A DNA stretch of 64,000 bases from Lithospermum erythrorhizon (GCA_019722365.1 JADFUC010001685.1:124001-188000); one strand, 5' to 3'. Counted from the stretch's first letter, positions 1-12,287 are shown. The notes: a model not told the origin generated them from the sequence alone. Numbers and translations: made by a program.

Positions 1-1481
1 GAGATGACAACCAATCAAGTAAGAGGGCGTTCGGCCCATGTGTACAACAGTACAAGGTATGTCATATAGAGATATCATTGTCATGGCCATAAGCCCATAA
101 CAGAGAATGAATGCACTGTCTTGACTTATTGTGTTTAAACAAAAAACATTAATGAGTATGCATGAATTTATATGAGTAATATATATTTACATTGGTGAAT
201 AAATTTTACTTTGATTGGATATTCTTTATCTATATGAGTAGTACTTGTTACAAAACCACATATTCGTTTCTCAAGGTTTCAATAAATGTAGGAACCTACA
301 AAGAACCCAAGAAACTCTAATTGATATATTAAGTCCTAACCATTGACCATTTTAGATTCTAAACATTACAAACTTAAAACAATTTCTCTAGTCAATCAGC
401 TATGTCTAAGATCATTAACATCAGCTCTTTTGCTTTTTATATATGTTCTTTAACAATTTTTTTGATTATTTACCCAAAAATTAAAAATTGAATATTTTAA
501 ATATGTCAATAAAAATTTAGGATAAAATTAAATTTTAAAAATAATAAAACCAAATATATGAATGCTTGAATGAAAGATCTTTTTAATTTATATTTGAATA
601 TGATGAAATAAATTTATTTATTTTATTTTTACTTTTTATATAATTGAAAAAAAGTAAAAATGAGGGAAGAAAAAAATAATCGCAAAATAGGGAGGGTGTA
701 AATTTAAGGGGTGAATAGAATTAGTGAATAATTTATGCTGTTTAACAAGTCACATTTAGAGGCTGAAAAAAATAATTACGATTTTAGTAGTTTGAATACA
801 TTATAGCTTTTGGGGGGATCTAGATTATAACTCTAAGAACATAATGCATATTTCCGTGAGAATTATAATGAGAGTGAAAGAATTAAAATTAATAAAATAA
901 TATTTTCGAACTAAAATAAATAATTTGAAATTTCTAAAAGATTTCTTGTAGCCTTTAAATTTGTACCCTCCTACTCTAATATTTAACTCTTCATTTTCAT
1001 TAATGAAAATCTTGAAATACTTGATTTTATGTTTTTGGTAAATAATAGGGAAACTATTAAAATATATACATAAAAAGCTAGCAATTAAAATAAGAAAAGT
1101 GATAATTATAAATGTATTTTAGAGAAAATTTTAAAGGACCTGTAAATGCTCTAATAGTGCAATATATAGTCAATTACTTAACTTCCTTAATTATTTAAAA
1201 TTGATACTTCCGTCTTTTATCTATGCTTCCAAATCTATTTATAGAAAAACAATCTCTCTTCTTCATTCGTTTTCTTTATCCATGTTTTGAGGTTGGATCC
1301 CAAAATGTTTAGAGCCCCATATGGGCATATGAACCCCTAATTATGAAGCTATGAGTCGAGTGCAGGGGCGTAACGAACTTGTCATCATACATAGACAAAA
1401 TTAAGGGGCTGAATTTGAGGCCATACGTTAGACATGTCTCCTTCGAATATGATTAAAAACGTTGGAAGATAGTCAGTCTAA
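1..1481. other. AT-rich intergenic DNA
   Basis: No convincing coding exon, RNA gene or repeat is visible on either strand. The stretch is AT-rich, with short A and T runs and frequent stops in all frames. The base composition becomes noticeably more GC-rich at about 1480, where the hAT-like terminus begins. Confidence 0.5.
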
Positions 1482-2259
1482 CAGGCAGGAGCAACGAACC
1501 GGGCCGGCCCGTAACATGTTCGACGGGCCCAGAGCCCGTTAACGAATCGGGCGATCCGTTAAGAGAATGTGGGCACTATTCGGTTCGAGGTTCGTATCTC
1601 GGGGCCGATGTACTGATACAACTATTATGATTATTTTTGCTAACGGTGCGTTGGAATTTAACGAGTGCGGTTTGAATGCTAAAATTTGGTTAAAAATTGA
1701 GCAAATAACGTTTGCTTAAAATTGAACAAATAACATTTCTACAATGAAATAACTTTTTTTATTAATACTTGAAAAGAGCTATTTTAAGATACGAGGTCTT
1801 CTCTGCATGACGTTAAATGCAGATAAACGAGCAACGAAGACAATGCAATGATTAAGTTAGATCGTTTAAGTGAAACACAGAAATTTAAAGTACTGACGGT
1901 TGGGTTGCTGACATTCGGCGTTCCACAAATTCGGTCTGATTCGTTCATTTTAGATTTCCGTCCTCTGACTGCGTCGTGGCTTTCTGATCGCTGTAAAAAA
2001 AGTTGTACATGAACAAAGGCGGGAGGTAGCGCGATTTTTAGCGTTTGGATGCGATAATCTTGAAGAATCTCTTTGCATGACAACTCAATGCGGGATTTCT
2101 TCTTTTGGAGGCATGGGTGGTTATGATTTGTGATTAAGTTGTTATTAAGTTGATCTTTTATAGTTTATGATCTTGTGAATTGTGATTATTAAATATGGAA
2201 AATGAATTACATTTATAGATGAAGAAAAATATTTACGCACATTTTCCTAATACAACAGT

Positions 2260-2470
2260 ATACCGTTTCAATGGAGCAGTACCCGATAATTCTACTTGAG
2301 ATATATAACGACTACGCCAGCGTAAAGCGGTATACCGTTTGGTTGAGAAAGCGATGCAGCGTTAATGTTCAGCGGCTACTTTATGAAATTGTATGATGCG
2401 CGAGAATAAGTTTGGTTGAGAGCGGTACCCGTTTAATTTAAATGGTCTGCGTTGGTCCCTCTGATACCGT
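2260..2470. repeat. Cluster of GGTAYACCGTTT-like subterminal motifs (left)
   Basis: Several imperfect copies of a partly palindromic motif, such as GCGGTATACCGTTT, GCGGTACCCGTTT and GATACCGTC, occur within about 200 bases. Similar copies recur near 3063, at 5035-5270 and at 7147-7250. Subterminal arrays of short motifs are typical transposase-binding regions in hAT elements; that role here is inferred. Confidence 0.45.
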
Positions 2471-2759
2471 CTTCATTTTATCCTGAAATCGCAATGAAGA
2501 GGTCTATAAAAGGGGCAACGCCTCCGCCGTTACCATGGCTCACAATGCGTTAACTAGCGATACCAGCTTAACAACAATCACTACATGATTACAATGCATT
2601 TACTTGTTTGGTTTTGGACTTATTCGTTGCAATCAAGTCGATCAACAATTTTACGCTTTGCTCCATCTCGAATCAAATTATCATCCTCAAACTTTTATAA
2701 ATTTTGATATTTGAATTTTCTAAATTAATGGCATCGAGCGTAACTTAGGTAAAATGTTC

Positions 2760-4890
2760 AAGTGATAGTGCTAGTATGTCTAATGATTTTGCTAATTTAG
2801 AGGATGATAATCGTATGGGATGAACTATCCGTTATTAATTCCCCAATCTGAATTAACTCACGGGATACTCTTATTGAGAGGAAAAAACTTCGTGGATTTG
2901 GAAATATATTTTCATGGAGACGGGGAAAAACAAATGCTTAAGCTTTGTTTAAATTGTAAGAGCTCTTTATCATGGAAAGCGAATTGGGGGGTAAAGGAGG
3001 CAAAGTGTTCATCTTTGGGCTATAAGTGGTCATAAGAGCCTTAAAGATAGTGGTGGGTAGGGTGGTACCGCGAAGACAATTGATATCCAAACCGGCAAAA
3101 AACTTTTTTTAGTATTTTTGGCTTATGATTAAAACTATGAAATTTATGTCGGTGGTTCTTTTGCCTTTTAATCATTGTGATAGATGGTGTTTCATAAATG
3201 GATTGAAATGTCGTTAATCACGACGTCATTATCCCCGTAGTACTTCTGAACCTATGCTTTTAAATATTTTAAAAATGAAAGAGATCTTCTAGGTAAAACT
3301 CGCATAATTTGCCTTATAAAATGTGTTTGACTAGTGATATTGATTGTCTTTTTGGATTTTTATAGTATGTATAACGTCATTGGACAATCATGATTGGGTC
3401 TTACAAAGGAGAATTATATATTTTAGATGGGTGCTAAACATAACAATATTCAAATTTCGGAGTATACTCGCGTGTACTTAATGATTCACAATGTTTGAAT
3501 ATGATTACTTCAATTTCATTTGATAATCGTCACGTAATACCATTTCAATTGAAAAATTAAAAAGATGCCTATTAGATCGAATTTTAGTAGAGTGCATGTT
3601 AGATGTTTATGTCAAAAACAACTTGATTAGTTGGAATAAAGTTGTTTTGGGATGGGTTATTTTGCAATTCCTAAGACCGTTAATTTTGTTGTTAATAGCC
3701 GGGTTAGAAGACATGAATATAAAAAATTGGTTGAGGCTTCGGGTAAGAAGTTTAAAAAATTAATTTTGGATTGTGATACTAGATGGAACTCGACTTACGA
3801 TCTACTAGTTCGTGCATATATGTATAAGGAGGAAATCACAACATTTTATGAGATGCATGCTCCGATTGGTGAATATTATGTTCCACTCACATATAATAAT
3901 TGGAAATATTGTTATGAATTACTTAAGTTTCTAGAGCCACTTAAAGATTATACTAAAGTTTTCAACTTCAATATAGACAAATATTCATGCGCTTTAGAAT
4001 GTGTTGTTAATCTTTCCATTCATATTACTAAACATAGAGATGGTATGTTGTTAGAATATGGTTTCGAATATGGAGGCAAGTTTTAAAATATTTTCATCAT
4101 ATACCACATAAATATGCAATTGGTATAATCTTGGATCCTAACACTAAATTAAGTCATTTTAATTTCTATGTGAAATCGTATTATGAAGCATTAGTACCCT
4201 TTAATCTCGAACTAAAGAGTTTTGATGTTCAAAAATGGAAAGATGGAATTGAAACGTATATGTATAACATGTATAACAAATATCAATCAAGGTATGGACA
4301 AGGTAAGGCCGCACCCTCTAGTAGTGTACAAAGTTTTAATGTGCCTTTGGCAGTGGGAGTTAAATCACGAAGTCAACATAATGCTATAGGAATGCTTTAC
4401 AATTATTATATGAAACTATTCAAATCATTCCATGGTATTTGTAAAGAGTTGACTGATATTTAACTACTAACTTTGAATTGAGTCAATATAATGATAAAAA
4501 TTCTTTTGATATATTAAAATGGTGGGCGAGTAAGGAAACATTGTTTTAGGTATTATGCAAGGTAGCTAAACGAAATATTTTACTGTGTCTCTGATAGCTA
4601 GTGAATCCGCATTTGCTTGTAAGCTGACTGCCAATCACGCTCAAAACGGTAAAGACTTACAAACTCGGCGTTGGAAGTAATGTGTTTATTATGTCGAGGA
4701 TTGAGCGACCGCCCAGAGCATGGGATGCACCAAGGGCCGCACTGCATGGAAGAAGGAAGATATGTTCGGCCCGATCTTAGTGACGTAGGAAGAAAGTCAA
4801 GTAGACGAAAGAAAGCCTTTACTTGATAGACATACTCAAACAAAAGAAGAATCCGAGGAGATGAACTATTGTATGATGATTAGCTTTGTA
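2760..4890 (+). pseudogene. hAT transposase remnant (RICESLEEPER/DAYSLEEPER-like)
   Basis: Two open stretches (3652-4086 and 4131-4463) together read as the middle of a plant hAT transposase. The first contains CDTRWNSTYDLL, followed by a helical region with FLEPLKDYTKVF. The second contains the hAT RNase-H-like block YAIGIILDPNTKL. Past 4463 the frames FDILKWW and IASESAFA can be read at about 4510-4620. They match the C-terminal dimerisation domain, whose usual form is FDILxWW..VASESAFS. Upstream (2820-3100) a weak BED-finger-like stretch may be present. Frameshifts and internal stops separate all the pieces, so no intact transposase is encoded. The gene lies inside the hAT-like termini at 1482 and 7310. 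Confidence 0.8.
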
Positions 4891-5034
4891 TAAGTTTTGT
4901 TTAATTGAATTAAACTTCATAGCTTAAGCCGCCACCCAGTATAAAAGCGTGAGCAGGTTAACCATCTATTGTGTTTTAATTTCAAAATATATACATTTTA
5001 ATACCTTTAAATGGCATTAAGCGACCTGCCATCC

Positions 5035-5270
5035 TCGCCGCGGTACGCTTTAGTTAACGTGTGCCGTTGTCTCGCGGTACCATGTATAGAATCAATAAAT
5101 GACTTATACTCTACAATAAGATTAAAGCGACCTACCGTTTAAAAAAACAACGCGGCCCGCGTTTGGTATGGTACCGTTTTTGTTGAAATAATTATCCGTT
5201 GACTTTACAATCTAAGTTAAACTTGCGTAGTGAAGCGATGGTACGTTTGAAATCAAAAGGGTACACGTTT
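5035..5270. repeat. Cluster of GGTACC-centred motifs (right of transposase)
   Basis: This stretch contains GCGGTACGCTTT, CGCGGTACC, CCTACCGTTT, TGGTACCGTTTTTG and GGTACGTTTG within about 200 bases. These are the same motif family as at 2260-2470. Lying just downstream of the transposase remnant, it may be the subterminal region of the hAT element or of a second, nested copy. Confidence 0.4.
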
Positions 5271-6369
5271 ATATCGAATAAGGGTTTGAAAGAGCAATTT
5301 TGAACTTCGTCATAGCTTCCCACCGATTTTTCAACTTCGAAACAAAATTAACCTACAAATTCTTCCATTATTCTCAAATCAACCCGTAAACTTTTTTTTA
5401 AGTGTTCTATTTGCAAATCTATTGTTGATTAATAATTTCAATGCTTAAAAACAAGGGACAAGAGAAGCCTTGATTACAACGGCGATCCAAGAAAATGGTA
5501 GTATTTATAGTTTAGGAAGAAACCTGTCTGAATATATGCCATGGGAATCGAGGAGGCGAACTTCGAGGATGTTGGGGTTGTCGAAGTGGGCCTCGGAATC
5601 TGAGCAAGGAATGTATCTCGATGGCGAGATCCAAATAATTCTGGGTAACCTCTTATTCCAATATTTAGATGATGCTAAATTAGAAATTGGAATTTGTACA
5701 TTTAGTTGTGAATGGTATCCGAGGTAGTGTAATTTTAAAGTCTATGGGTATGGATCGTAGGGGCTGAACTTGATAATGGTGATACATATGATATGACTTA
5801 CATTTAATGTTAACGGTGTGAGATGATAACGGAGGAGGATTTAAGAAGTGAGTTTTTTTATGACTAGGCATGAGGATGATGACGGGGATGTATAGGTAGG
5901 TATCGCTAAGGGGTGGTGTGAGAATTGACCCCCAAACGAAATGCTGGGTGCCCAACAATAATCGTAGAACTCTAGTCCCAAGGATTAGTTTATAAAGTAC
6001 AAATTTAAATGGGGCGGGGGAAGTTTGTATAAATTCAAGTCCCAAAGGTTTGTTTCCCTTTCTAATTGACCACCAGAATTCTGGCGCAATACAAATATTT
6101 TTAGCAGGCTCTTGAATGATACAAAGGTTAACTACCTCACGTTCTCCTAGAACATTTTTTACCATAAAAATAAAATATGGCATGATCTTGTCCATTTGTT
6201 GGTTAAATGTAAAAAAATGTGCATTTCTAGAATGTAAATGGCGCGAGGTTAATAAAGTCGATGGTGAAAAAAAACCTCAATTACTGAATTTGGGGTTATT
6301 TGGATAAATTGCGAAAACACAGGAGTTAGGCAGTTTAAACACTAGTGGATGAGAGCCACAGGCGACTCA

Positions 6370-6540
6370 ATAGGGAGAGTACCTAGTATGGGCGGGGCCG
6401 GGAGGAGATACATCCATTTCCTCAAATTGGGGGCATCGGCTGCACTTAACTTGACCGAGAGGCCCGATATTGAACCTGAGTGCCTGGTTGATACTATAAA
6501 GTTTCTTGAAACGCTGGTTGAAGAATGAGATGATCTCGAT
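6370..6540 (+). other. Protein-like fragment inside the hAT element
   Basis: A plus-strand frame near 6400-6510 reads like a folded protein segment: RRYIHFLKLGASAALN, then TERPDIEPECLVDTIKFLET, then a stop. The surrounding 6370-6790 is more GC-rich than the rest of the element. I do not recognise the family. It could be a captured host gene fragment or part of a nested element. No start codon or splice structure is convincing. Confidence 0.25.
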
Positions 6541-7490
6541 GAGAGCGGAGGTGATCTCGATGAAGGCGGAGGAAGTAACCGGGTTGCGCCGAGATGTCGG
6601 TGATGAAGGAGCGAGAGGATGATGGAAGCGTTATGGCGTCGATGAGGATCCATATGGGTGGGATGTCGAGGCGATTCGGATCGCTGGCAATTTCAACCTC
6701 GACACTTCCCATGATGCCCCACCTCCTCCATCGGGCCCTCTTGATGATGTCCCGACCTTGATCGTCAAAGAAGCAAGTGAAGAAACACATGAATGAATGT
6801 ATTTATATATATGTATGATGTTTATGGTGTTTCAAGTTTAAACAATGTTTTTTATTTACTTACTTTTATTTATGTATGATGATTATGGTGTTTGAACAAT
6901 GATGGTTATGGTGTTTACTAGTGTTTGAACAATGATGGTTTGTCAAGTTTGAACAATGTTTTTATTTACGTACTTTTATTCCAAGTTTCATATGTTGTGA
7001 ATGTTGTGAATGGTGTATTAGTGAATGGTGTAGTAGTTTGATATGTTGTGAATGTTGATATGTTTGATATGTTGTCAATGTTGTGAATGTTACTAGTGTG
7101 AGTAGTGTCGCTTATTAGTGAAATTCTGCACTTTTCTCTGTTATAAACGTGGTACCGTTTGGATGGAATAATTTGCCACGTTTTATAACATCAAAATTTC
7201 CACTTATTCGTGATAGCTTTGATGCTTAGTCTCGTAAGCGGTACCCGCGTTAATTGATATATACTCCAAATATTAACGGTCCACGAGGCCCGATTCGATT
7301 GCCACGTCTATTAGAAGATGTTCAATTATTGGCGAATTTGTGAGTCGAATTGATTAATATTAATTTGACAAGTCGAATTAGGTTAATATTAGGAGTATAT
7401 ATCGCTCTGAGCTGGATCGATTGACATAATACATTAAGTAGATTATTACTTTCATTTTTTTTAAGGTTGAATGACATTGGAACATAAATT

Positions 7491-9073
7491 AACATTTCAA
7501 TAAAAAACCACTTCGATCAGCGATGTTTAAAATCGTTCTGGTTCGATTACTCGTACTCTTAAGCGTCCCCGATTTGATACGGTAGTCTAAAATCTCCGTC
7601 AAATTGCTTAAATACATTAATTTTATAAGGTATTTTAGTCTACTCACTATTTCAGTGTTCTAAATTATCTAAACTCTTGTCTAATAAGATTCACCACCCC
7701 TTTCTTCACTCAATTTCATTTTTATCCCAATTATTCTTTAATTATTTTAATTGAATAAGACCTCCCAGCAATCCCCCTCGCTTTAACTTTAAAACCATGC
7801 CATTATCTTATTTCTCCTTCTGATAAGAATATATCGACATACAATTCCATTGAATTACTATCCGATTTTTGAATAAGTATGTCGTCATATGTGAGGACGT
7901 TGGTTGATTCCGCGAACAAATTGGTAATGTTTAGCAGTACAGAATTACAACGAGGAATCTTTATTTTTGACGATGAGTTGATTATCCGCTCAAGTTATTT
8001 CCACAAATCCACGGAGTTGTGATCGACCATGAATTACCATACTTAAAGGAAGCAATAGAAAATGAAAAAATGAAAGCAGGAGAAGAGAGTTTTGCGATGC
8101 TAGTTGCTAACTCTAGGAATGTTTGAATTATCTTTGCCAGATAGTCTTAGAACTCTTTTTTGAAATTTAATGCATTGTTGACATTGAGGTTAGCTATTTT
8201 GCAAGAGTTGATTTTTGAATTTATTATGGAATATGTTTTCTGGGTTTTGAAATTTGGTACTAGTGTAGGTGGAGGAAGTGAGAAGAAGACGCATCAAGTT
8301 TCAGCAAACGTTTTTAGCCCAAAAAAACAGAAGATAAAGAAAGGATGTTAGGGTGTATGTGTGTGCGGGTAGGGGTACATGTAAGAGATGGATCTTTTTA
8401 TATTGTGGGGTTAAGAGAAGAGATTAATGTGGAAGCAGGCTGTACTTTGAAGCTTGTTGAATCGTTTAGTTGCAGCTAACTGTCAGTCGGGTTGCCTTGG
8501 ATTATCGTAACATGTCTCATATTTTGAATTAATAATTTCGTTAGATTGCTTTGGACTAGCTATAATAGAATTTGATTGCTCAAAACAAGCTAACTCTGAT
8601 CGGTCATATTGCCCAGTCATAGTTTTAATGAGAAATGAAAATGACATTAATATAAATATTAAATTAATCAATTACTTTTTTATGTATTTAGTATTTGATA
8701 TCTTTTAATTCGATTTTTCCTTCATAAAAGTGGATTAGCGTCCAATTTAACACAAAATGAAGCAACCACCAAAATGATGGTCCGAGTAGTTAGGAAAAAT
8801 TGACCCGATTTAAAAGTTCGAGGCAAAGCGACCAGTGTCAAAGTTGAGGGCAGGAAAAATTTAAGCCCAAATGATATAAGAGGAAGTGTTTGGGTCATTT
8901 AGAATGCTTAAATATTGAAATGAATTAATTATCCTTGCAATTTTAAATTAAGCTAACGGATTGATCAATTTGACGGATATTTCTTACGGCGATATCAAGA
9001 CGGTTTAAACGTAGTGATCGAAGCATGGCGTTTTAAACATCGATTGTCCGAAGTGGCTTGTTTTTGAAATGTT
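7491..9073. mobile_element. Inverted-repeat-bounded element, about 1.6 kb
   Basis: The left end (about 7491-7560) contains AACATTTCAATAAAAAACC, then ACTTCG, CGATGTTTAAAA, and TTCGAT followed by ACT. The reverse complement of 9073-9005 contains AACATTTCAAAAACAAGCC, then the same ACTTCG, CGATGTTTAAAA and TTCGATCACT blocks in the same order. The arms are therefore inverted repeats of about 60 bases with moderate divergence. Size and arm length suit a non-autonomous DNA transposon, perhaps a Mutator-like one, but I saw no clear target duplication. A protein-like fragment lies inside at 8016-8126. Confidence 0.5.
8016..8126 (+). pseudogene. Possible captured gene fragment
   Basis: A 36-codon plus-strand frame reads VVIDHELPYLKEAIENEKMK and continues for 16 residues to a stop. 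It is charged and looks like a helical protein segment rather than random translation. It sits inside the inverted-repeat-bounded element, so capture of a host exon is possible. I do not recognise the protein, and no start codon or splice sites are convincing. Confidence 0.25.
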
Positions 9074-9887
9074 AGTGATGTCGAATGCCCGTAACGCTTA
9101 ACTTGGTAATGTTTCGATTTTAGATTTTAGGGAACAAATTTTGAAAATGAATAATTTTTTTACAATAATAAAATTAAGAAAAAAAGATACTATGAAAATA
9201 ATTTTAAAATTTAATTTAATAATTCAAATTTTTATACTTACTAGAATGAAGGCAAACAAAAAGAATAATTTGATCGACTTTTACAAAGCGAAGTAATAAA
9301 TTGAACTTTAATTAGTAAAAATAGGGCTATTGCATAGTTTGATATGGGTTGTAGAGGTATAATGAAGTGTAGAAACGTAAGTATAGACTGGCATCTTGTA
9401 CAGGGTGTGATCCATTTTGTGTGTATTCTTTCTCTTGATTGTTTTAATTGGCTGCTACATGAAATCAATTTTTAAATATTCAATTATTAACTTAATTATA
9501 TTATTAAAAATAATAAAATTAATATTATGAGCGTATTTTAGGCGAATCAATATTCATTTATAACTTTTAGAATAATGAATAAATTAATAATTGATTGTCG
9601 AAGTTGATTCAAAAAAAATCGAAATAACGTGCATTTTATGGGATGAAGTCATGATGAGGTTGAGAAATAAGATGGAACAATGAGTACGACTTCCTTGTCG
9701 ATAGTTAAGTAACATACATTAAGAATGAGTTTTTTCATGGTTTTGATGTTGGTTATATTATGTTATAAGAGCATTTGCATCAGCTTTTTCATATTTTTTC
9801 CTTAAAATCTCTCCCTTATATTACTTTTACAAATTTAAGAATTACATTCACAATTTTGTTATAAACTCAGCTTCCCTAAACTATATT
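9074..9887. other. AT-rich intergenic DNA
   Basis: I see no exon, RNA gene or clear repeat in this stretch. It contains many A/T runs and short shadow frames only. Confidence 0.4.
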
Positions 9888-9925
9888 TTAAAATGCCTAA
9901 TGTCGGAACTGTGTCCAAACTTGCA
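9888..9925 (-). pseudogene. Relic of a CEP peptide coding end
   Basis: On the minus strand this stretch reads KFGHSSDIRHFK, against KPGHSPGIGHSK in the intact CEP gene at 12636-12908. At DNA level, about 25 of 31 bases match the end of that gene, and several differences are C/T or G/A transitions. Nothing upstream of the motif resembles a CEP precursor or signal peptide. It is best read as a small duplicated and decayed tail, although chance similarity over so short a span cannot be excluded. Confidence 0.4.
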
Positions 9926-10392
9926 TGACCAATTGACCGTGCATATATACTAATAACCACGTAGCGCGGACGTATGTCAAATTGTGTAAGAAGTAATATT
10001 GATACTTCTAATTCAAAGATGTCACAATAATAAAATAATTATCTCGTCTCGCTCGCTCTTATATACCGAAACTTCTTTCTCGAAATCCTGTCTCAATGCT
10101 GCTTAAAATAATCTTACCGGATAGGATACTTGTCGTTTTGGTGGTTATTATCGAAGAAGATTTTAATATTATATGCGCTCAGAATAATAAACCCTTTGAT
10201 GAAATCTTCGCTGGTACAAAGAAAAATTTGCTTGAAGCGGATTGGGAATTACATTCTGAGTCAGGATTCTCCCTCGTATGTTGGCGTCTTGATGAAGATC
10301 GACTTGAATGAACGAGGCGAGGTATTGAGTTGGATATGTGTCGTGGGCGGGGGCACAGGGCGTAGTCTTGGTCTTGGACGTTGGATTTGGTC

Positions 10393-10935
10393 CGAACCGG
10401 GGTGCTTTAGCAGCGTTGATCCCATGTGGTTGTATGGACTTGATCGTTTGTCTTGGACTTGTAGGACTCGGCCGTAGGACTTGGACCGTAGGTGTTGGAC
10501 CGTAGGACTTGGACCGTAGGACTTGGACCGTACGTGTTGGACCGTAGGTCTTGGACCGTACGTGTTGGTTGAACTGTGTAGCTTGGAGTTGGGTTCTTTT
10601 TTAGCAACGGGGGGCCTTGGCGGCTTAGTTCTGTTCTTCTTGTTGATGTGTTCCGGGCGCCTATTTGGTGTCTGAAATGGGGCTTTAGCGGCTTGATCCT
10701 CTCTTGGATTTGATGTAGTGGAGGAGAAGCCCGGCGTGTTTCCTCATCTTAGATTTGATGTCTTGAGGGGCTTTAGCAGCGCTTCTTGTAGGCGGGATTT
10801 GAGGTATAGGGGCTTTAGCGGCATAATTCCTGTGCTTTGAATTTGGTGTGCGAGGGGAGCAGCCCGGCGTGATTCTGGCGTGGATTTGAGTCTGAGGGGC
10901 GATGGCATGATTCATGTGGCTTTTAGTTTGGTATT
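10393..10935. repeat. Degenerate GGGGCTTTAGCGGC repeat block
   Basis: The phrase GGGGCTTTAGCGGC, or a close variant, recurs at about 10398, 10613, 10678, 10767, 10807, 10855 and 10898. It is usually followed by a TTGATCC- or ATGATTC-like tail, with spacing of roughly 40-90 bases where dense. The block is much more GC-rich than its surroundings. The minus-strand open frame across 10685-10981 is probably just a by-product of the repeat. Its origin is unknown. Confidence 0.5.
10470..10568. repeat. 14-bp minisatellite, seven units
   Basis: Seven head-to-tail units of a 14-base motif can be read directly. The consensus is GGACCGTAGGACTT, with variants GGACCGTAGGTGTT, GGACCGTACGTGTT and GGACCGTAGGTCTT. 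The first unit is one base shorter. Two variant types alternate towards the right end. Confidence 0.9.
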
Positions 10936-12212
10936 TGAGGCTTGTGAAGTATTCCTGCGGCTTGAAGTTAGTGTCTTTCATGCGGAATCCTCAGAGCTTT
11001 TCTCTTTCTCTCCGCTTTTAACGCTTCTTGACTGTCTCCCCCTTTGTTTCAGAAATCGGTGGGGGGAGGGAGTATTATAGGCTTCAATTTGATTCGATTA
11101 GCCGGTTTATTTTTCGAATTGGATCGTCATCACTAAGCATTGATTTTGAGGCATGATTTGTACCGTCGGATCGTTATTGCCTTCCAGTAACCATATAGGT
11201 GCCTATTAGGAGATTATTTTTGGTAAAAAAAAGAGGCGAATTCTGTATTGACCAGATATTTCCTTGAATGTAGTTTTAAGCGTATCTTCGGAAACCATAT
11301 TCTGAAGATTAATTTAGGTTTATTTAATGTAAAAGCACACAACTAGCACAAATTAATACTCGGATCCTCGTTCGTGAACCCTATTATTTTTCGAGGCGAA
11401 CCACAATCGACACGTGTACTCGTGTGATTGGTGTAAAATATTCAATTAATAAATTCATAAAATGAATTTTATTGAGTTAAAATTAATTAAAATTCATTTG
11501 TCTACAGTTATTCTTATCCGATTTTATTTTTGTTTTTTAATTCTCTTTACACATTTTGTGTAATTTTCTTTACATTTTTTAGTAATATTTTTCTTGCTCT
11601 TTAATAAGATTGGTATTTGTTAGCGATTTCTTCATCCAAATTGAAACGAATTTATGGATGTAATTTAACTTCGTATGTAATTGATCTTTCTGAGAAAATG
11701 GTTGAAGAAGTTATTCGGGTCGTGTCTAACCATCGAAGACATTCGAGACTTGGAGACATGAGCGTAATTGGATCAATTGAATTAATAAGGTTAGATTGAT
11801 GTCATAGTATTTTCTTTTGGTAGAGATTCCGATTTGTAATACATCGGATCATAATGGAATTAGTTATTTATGGGATGGACTTCAATTTCATTTGATGTAC
11901 TTGATTTTGCATGTATATATCTCGGCGAATTCAATTATTTATGGAATAATTCTACAGTTTATGAATGAATATCAATCATCGATTTTTTTTTTAAAATGTC
12001 ACGATAATGTTTGTGAATAGTGATTGTCGCAAAATGCATGAATAGTGGAGAATAATGATAATGGACAGTTTATCCAAACCTCGTGAAAACCTATGACAAA
12101 AGGAGCTCCGAGCTCCAAATATAATCCATCTAAATTTAAATGGTAAACATTACATAACTAGCTAGAAGCGTAAACTACATTTACAACTTGTCCTAATTAC
12201 TATAATCAAGCC
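10936..12212. other. Intergenic stretch with no recognised gene
   Basis: Composition drops back to AT-rich after about 11100. A 60-codon plus-strand open frame at 11617-11799 has no recognisable motif. I see no RNA gene or clear transposon end here. Confidence 0.4.
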
Positions 12213-12287
12213 TTCAAAAAATCTCTTGAAAGTTAAGCCAGAAACAACTTCAAAAATCTCTTGAAAGTTAAGCCAAGAAACAAGAAC
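12213..12287. repeat. Tandem duplication of about 37 bp
   Basis: The phrase AAAAATCTCTTGAAAGTTAA followed by GCCA and GAAACAA occurs twice in a row, separated only by CTTC. The copies differ by one inserted A. It lies about 350 bases downstream of the stop codon of the neighbouring minus-strand CEP gene. Confidence 0.85.

Larger units (their letters stand above)
1482..7310 (+). mobile_element. Decayed hAT-superfamily DNA transposon
   Basis: The left end reads CAGGCAGGAGCAACGAACCG followed by GGCC. The reverse complement of the right end (7310 downward) reads TAGACGTGGCAATCGAATCG followed by GGCC. The two pair imperfectly as terminal inverted repeats of the GGCAA..CGGGCC kind common at plant hAT ends. 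Inside, on the plus strand, lie remnants of a BED/RNase-H/dimerisation-type transposase (2760-4890). Clusters of GGTACC-centred motifs lie near both sides. I did not find a matching 8-bp target duplication, so the exact ends, and whether this is one element or two nested ones, remain uncertain. Confidence 0.55.

Noticed and set aside
9893..9928. Plus-strand MPNVGTVSKLA mini-frame
   Set aside because: It is the antisense of the CEP-like relic and has no support as a coding sequence of its own.
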